A stretch of DNA of 7,527 nucleotides from Minisyncoccota bacterium (lineage in GTDB: Bacteria > Patescibacteriota > Minisyncoccia > Phycocordibacterales > UBA9973). Below the pieces are notes generated by a model, which had not been told where the DNA came from, did not search any database, and worked only from the letters and a program-made list of their open reading frames with translations. The position numbers and the translations under genes were made by a program. The DNA lies in contig JAGNZX010000025.1 in NCBI GenBank assembly GCA_017984185.1, positions 1-7,527 of the forward strand, given 5' to 3'. Of this stretch, positions 6,104 through 7,527 are shown piece after piece. Numbering within the stretch: the first letter of the stretch is position 1; each line of letters begins with the position of its first letter.

Positions 6104-7125
6104 TTTCAAATGACATTGGGATAGATCTCGGCACCAGTAATACTTTGGTGTATTTGAAGGGGCACGGTATTGTCATCAATGAGCCTTCGGTCGTCGCCGT
6201 AAATGTGAAGACCGGGCAAATTTTGGCGGTGGGAACCAAAGCCAAAGAAATGTTGGGCCGAACTCCGGGACATATTAAAGCTATTCGACCATTGGTAGAC
6301 GGAGTGATATCGGATTTTGAAGTGACCGAAGAGATGCTCTCTTATCTTATAAACAAAGCTGATAAAATTTCTAAAAAAATTGCCAGACCTCGTGTCGTCG
6401 TCGGAGTGCCTTCGGGAACTACAAATGTGGAAACTCGGGCTGTGTATGATGCGGCTCGTAGTGCTGGTGCCCGCGAAGTATATCTAGTTGAAGAGCCGAT
6501 GGCTGCTGCGGTCGGTGTGCGACTCCCGATCAAAGAACCAGTCGGTTCGATGATTATAGATATTGGTGGAGGCACGACAGACATCGCCGTGATATCTCTC
6601 GGTGGTATTGTAAAATCAAAAAATTTAAAGATTGCTGGTGATCGATTGAATAACGATATCATTTCTTATATGCGAGATGAATTTAAGGTACTTATCGGTG
6701 AACGGACCGCCGAGGCTGTAAAAATGTCTATCGGGTCTGTTCTTCCTGGAGAGTATATGGAAACCGAAGTCCAGGGACGAGATCTTTTGACTGGTCTTCC
6801 GCGTGAAGTAGTGGTGACTGATTCAGATATTCGGGAAGCAATGGCGTTGTCGATTCGAGAATTGGTGAGTGGGGTAAAAGATATGCTAGAGACGACACCA
6901 CCTGAAATATTGTCAGATATTATGCATCGCGGTATTACATTGTCTGGTGGAGGGGCTTTAATTTTAGGTCTTGATCAATTACTTCAACGTGTTTTAAAAA
7001 TACCAGTGTATGTAGTAGATGACCCACTTTCTGCAGTGGCTCGTGGTACCGGAGTCATTCTCGATGATGTTGAAGCTTATAAAGATATTTTGATAGGTAA
7101 TCAAGATGAGTTACCTCCTAGATAA
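6079..7125 (+). CDS. mreB: Rod shape-determining protein MreB
   Basis: MreB is a bacterial actin that forms short membrane-bound filaments organising the cell-wall elongation machinery. All actin-fold nucleotide motifs are visible: phosphate 1 DLGTSNTLVY (16-25), phosphate 2 DIGGGTTDIAV (161-171), the adenosine motif SGGGAL (289-294) and the connecting segment EEPMAAAVG (138-146). Other hallmarks are NEPSVVA, MLGRTPG, IRPLVDGVISDF and the C-terminal ARGTG. The length of 348 matches the family (E. coli 347). The N-terminal MFDKIYKLIS is amphipathic and could bind the membrane. The ATG lies inside the end of proS, with a weak GAAG ahead of it (CTTGAAGAATTATG); translational coupling to proS is likely. 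No other in-frame start fits the conserved N-terminus. It overlaps mreC by 20 bases. Confidence 0.97.
   Translation: MFDKIYKLISNDIGIDLGTSNTLVYLKGHGIVINEPSVVAVNVKTGQILAVGTKAKEMLGRTPGHIKAIRPLVDGVISDFEVTEEMLSYLINKADKISKKIARPRVVVGVPSGTTNVETRAVYDAARSAGAREVYLVEEPMAAAVGVRLPIKEPVGSMIIDIGGGTTDIAVISLGGIVKSKNLKIAGDRLNNDIISYMRDEFKVLIGERTAEAVKMSIGSVLPGEYMETEVQGRDLLTGLPREVVVTDSDIREAMALSIRELVSGVKDMLETTPPEILSDIMHRGITLSGGGALILGLDQLLQRVLKIPVYVVDDPLSAVARGTGVILDDVEAYKDILIGNQDELPPR
7095..7098 (+). promoter_or_regulatory. Shine-Dalgarno-like site for mreC
   Basis: AGGT, 7 bases before the mreC ATG at 7106, lies within the end of mreB. It is the clearest ribosome-binding site in the window and supports this start, together with the 20-base overlap. 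Confidence 0.4.
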
Positions 7126-7527
7126 AAAGATAGCTCGAAAAAGAAATTTAAAAGCAGCAATTCTTGCTTTAGTATTTTTGTTTTTGTTTTATTTCAGGGC
7201 GGGGGTGTATAGTGGACTATCTGCTACAGCTAATGTAATTTTTCACCCATTTTTTAGTTTGGGGAATAATGTCAACACTAAGTTTGAAAATCTTTCTTTT
7301 TATTTTAATTCAAAAAAATCTTTACTAAAAGAAAATAGTGATTTAAGTTTAAAATTAGCTTGGAGCGGAGCCAGGGTTTCTAATTATGAATCTATTTTAG
7401 CCGAGAATGAAAAACTAAAAGAAATTTTGGGTCGGAAAAATGAAAAATTGGAAATGATTTTGTCGACAATCTTAGCCCAAAATAATCAGAGTTTATATAA
7501 TACTTTGGTTGTAGATACTGGGTCTAC
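7106..7527 (+). CDS. mreC: Rod shape-determining protein MreC, 3' end outside window
   Basis: MreC is a membrane-anchored scaffold linking MreB filaments to peptidoglycan synthases outside the membrane. About 140 residues are visible. A basic cytoplasmic start MSYLLDKKIARKRNLK is followed by a transmembrane helix (about 17-30, AAILALVFLFLFYF). An extracytoplasmic stretch then runs into a coiled-coil region (about 65-112, with KENSDLSLKL and ENEKLKEILG). The last visible residues (AQNNQSLYNTLVVDTGS) match the start of the MreC beta-domain, where the family has a nucleotide-sequence-like 'W..TLvIdkGs' pattern. The identity rests on this architecture plus its place directly after mreB with a 20-base overlap, the standard mreBC order. 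The frame stays open to the window edge. Confidence 0.92.
   Translation, partial: MSYLLDKKIARKRNLKAAILALVFLFLFYFRAGVYSGLSATANVIFHPFFSLGNNVNTKFENLSFYFNSKKSLLKENSDLSLKLAWSGARVSNYESILAENEKLKEILGRKNEKLEMILSTILAQNNQSLYNTLVVDTGS

Noticed and set aside
6342..6662. Minus-strand open frame of 106 codons opposite mreB
   Set aside because: It is antisense to highly conserved MreB motifs, and its composition follows from the opposite strand's codons.
7113..7119. ACCTCCT just inside mreC resembles the 16S rRNA 3' tail (anti-Shine-Dalgarno)
   Set aside because: It is explained by codons of overlapping mreB (Pro-Pro) and mreC (Leu-Leu). With so little Shine-Dalgarno use in this window, a decoy role is not supported.
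1..7527. Recoded TGA (as in SR1/Gracilibacteria)
   Set aside because: No in-frame TGA occurs in any complete gene, and tryptophan and glycine use standard codons. The one relevant TGA (104-106) lies after a frameshift, out of the true frame.

Overview
The window looks like ordinary core chromosome from a small-genome, AT-rich bacterium, most likely a Candidate Phyla Radiation member of the Parcubacteria/Paceibacterota kind. This is inferred from several traits: a divergent ribosomal protein S2 in which the usual WNPKM segment reads RHPSVS, a short prolyl-tRNA synthetase without the editing insertion, a tRNA gene lacking an encoded CCA, mostly absent Shine-Dalgarno sequences, and very tight gene packing. 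No marker here fixes the lineage with certainty. All complete genes read through with TAA or TAG stops and no in-frame TGA, so the standard code fits. No mobile element, CRISPR array, phage gene or rRNA is visible, and no stretch over about 100 bases lacks a gene.

Layout. (1) Bases 2-1597, plus strand: the 3' part of a family 2 glycosyltransferase, broken by an apparent one-base loss near base 84, then a membrane-anchored thioredoxin-fold protein. (2) Bases 1594-4749, minus strand, read right to left: rpsB (S2), tsf (EF-Ts), a 135-residue membrane protein of unknown function, tRNA-Thr(UGU), and a membrane acyltransferase of family 3. The gaps are 5 to 29 bases, so this looks like one transcription unit. 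Its last gene meets the thioredoxin-like gene tail to tail with stop codons overlapping in a TTAA. (3) Bases 4750-4846: a 97-base divergent control region with two good sigma-70-type promoters back to back, each placed so that its transcript would start at or within two bases of the ATG. (4) Bases 4847-7527, plus strand: proS, mreB and the start of mreC, with each gene overlapping the next by 20-25 bases.

The central genes serve translation (S2, EF-Ts, tRNA-Thr, ProRS). The right edge holds the cell-shape/peptidoglycan scaffold pair MreB-MreC. The left side holds envelope or surface-polymer functions (glycosyltransferase, membrane thioredoxin, acyltransferase). I see no wholly new system. The points most worth a second look are the frameshift in the glycosyltransferase, the paired leaderless promoters, the tRNA embedded directly upstream of the acyltransferase, and the unknown membrane protein after tsf.
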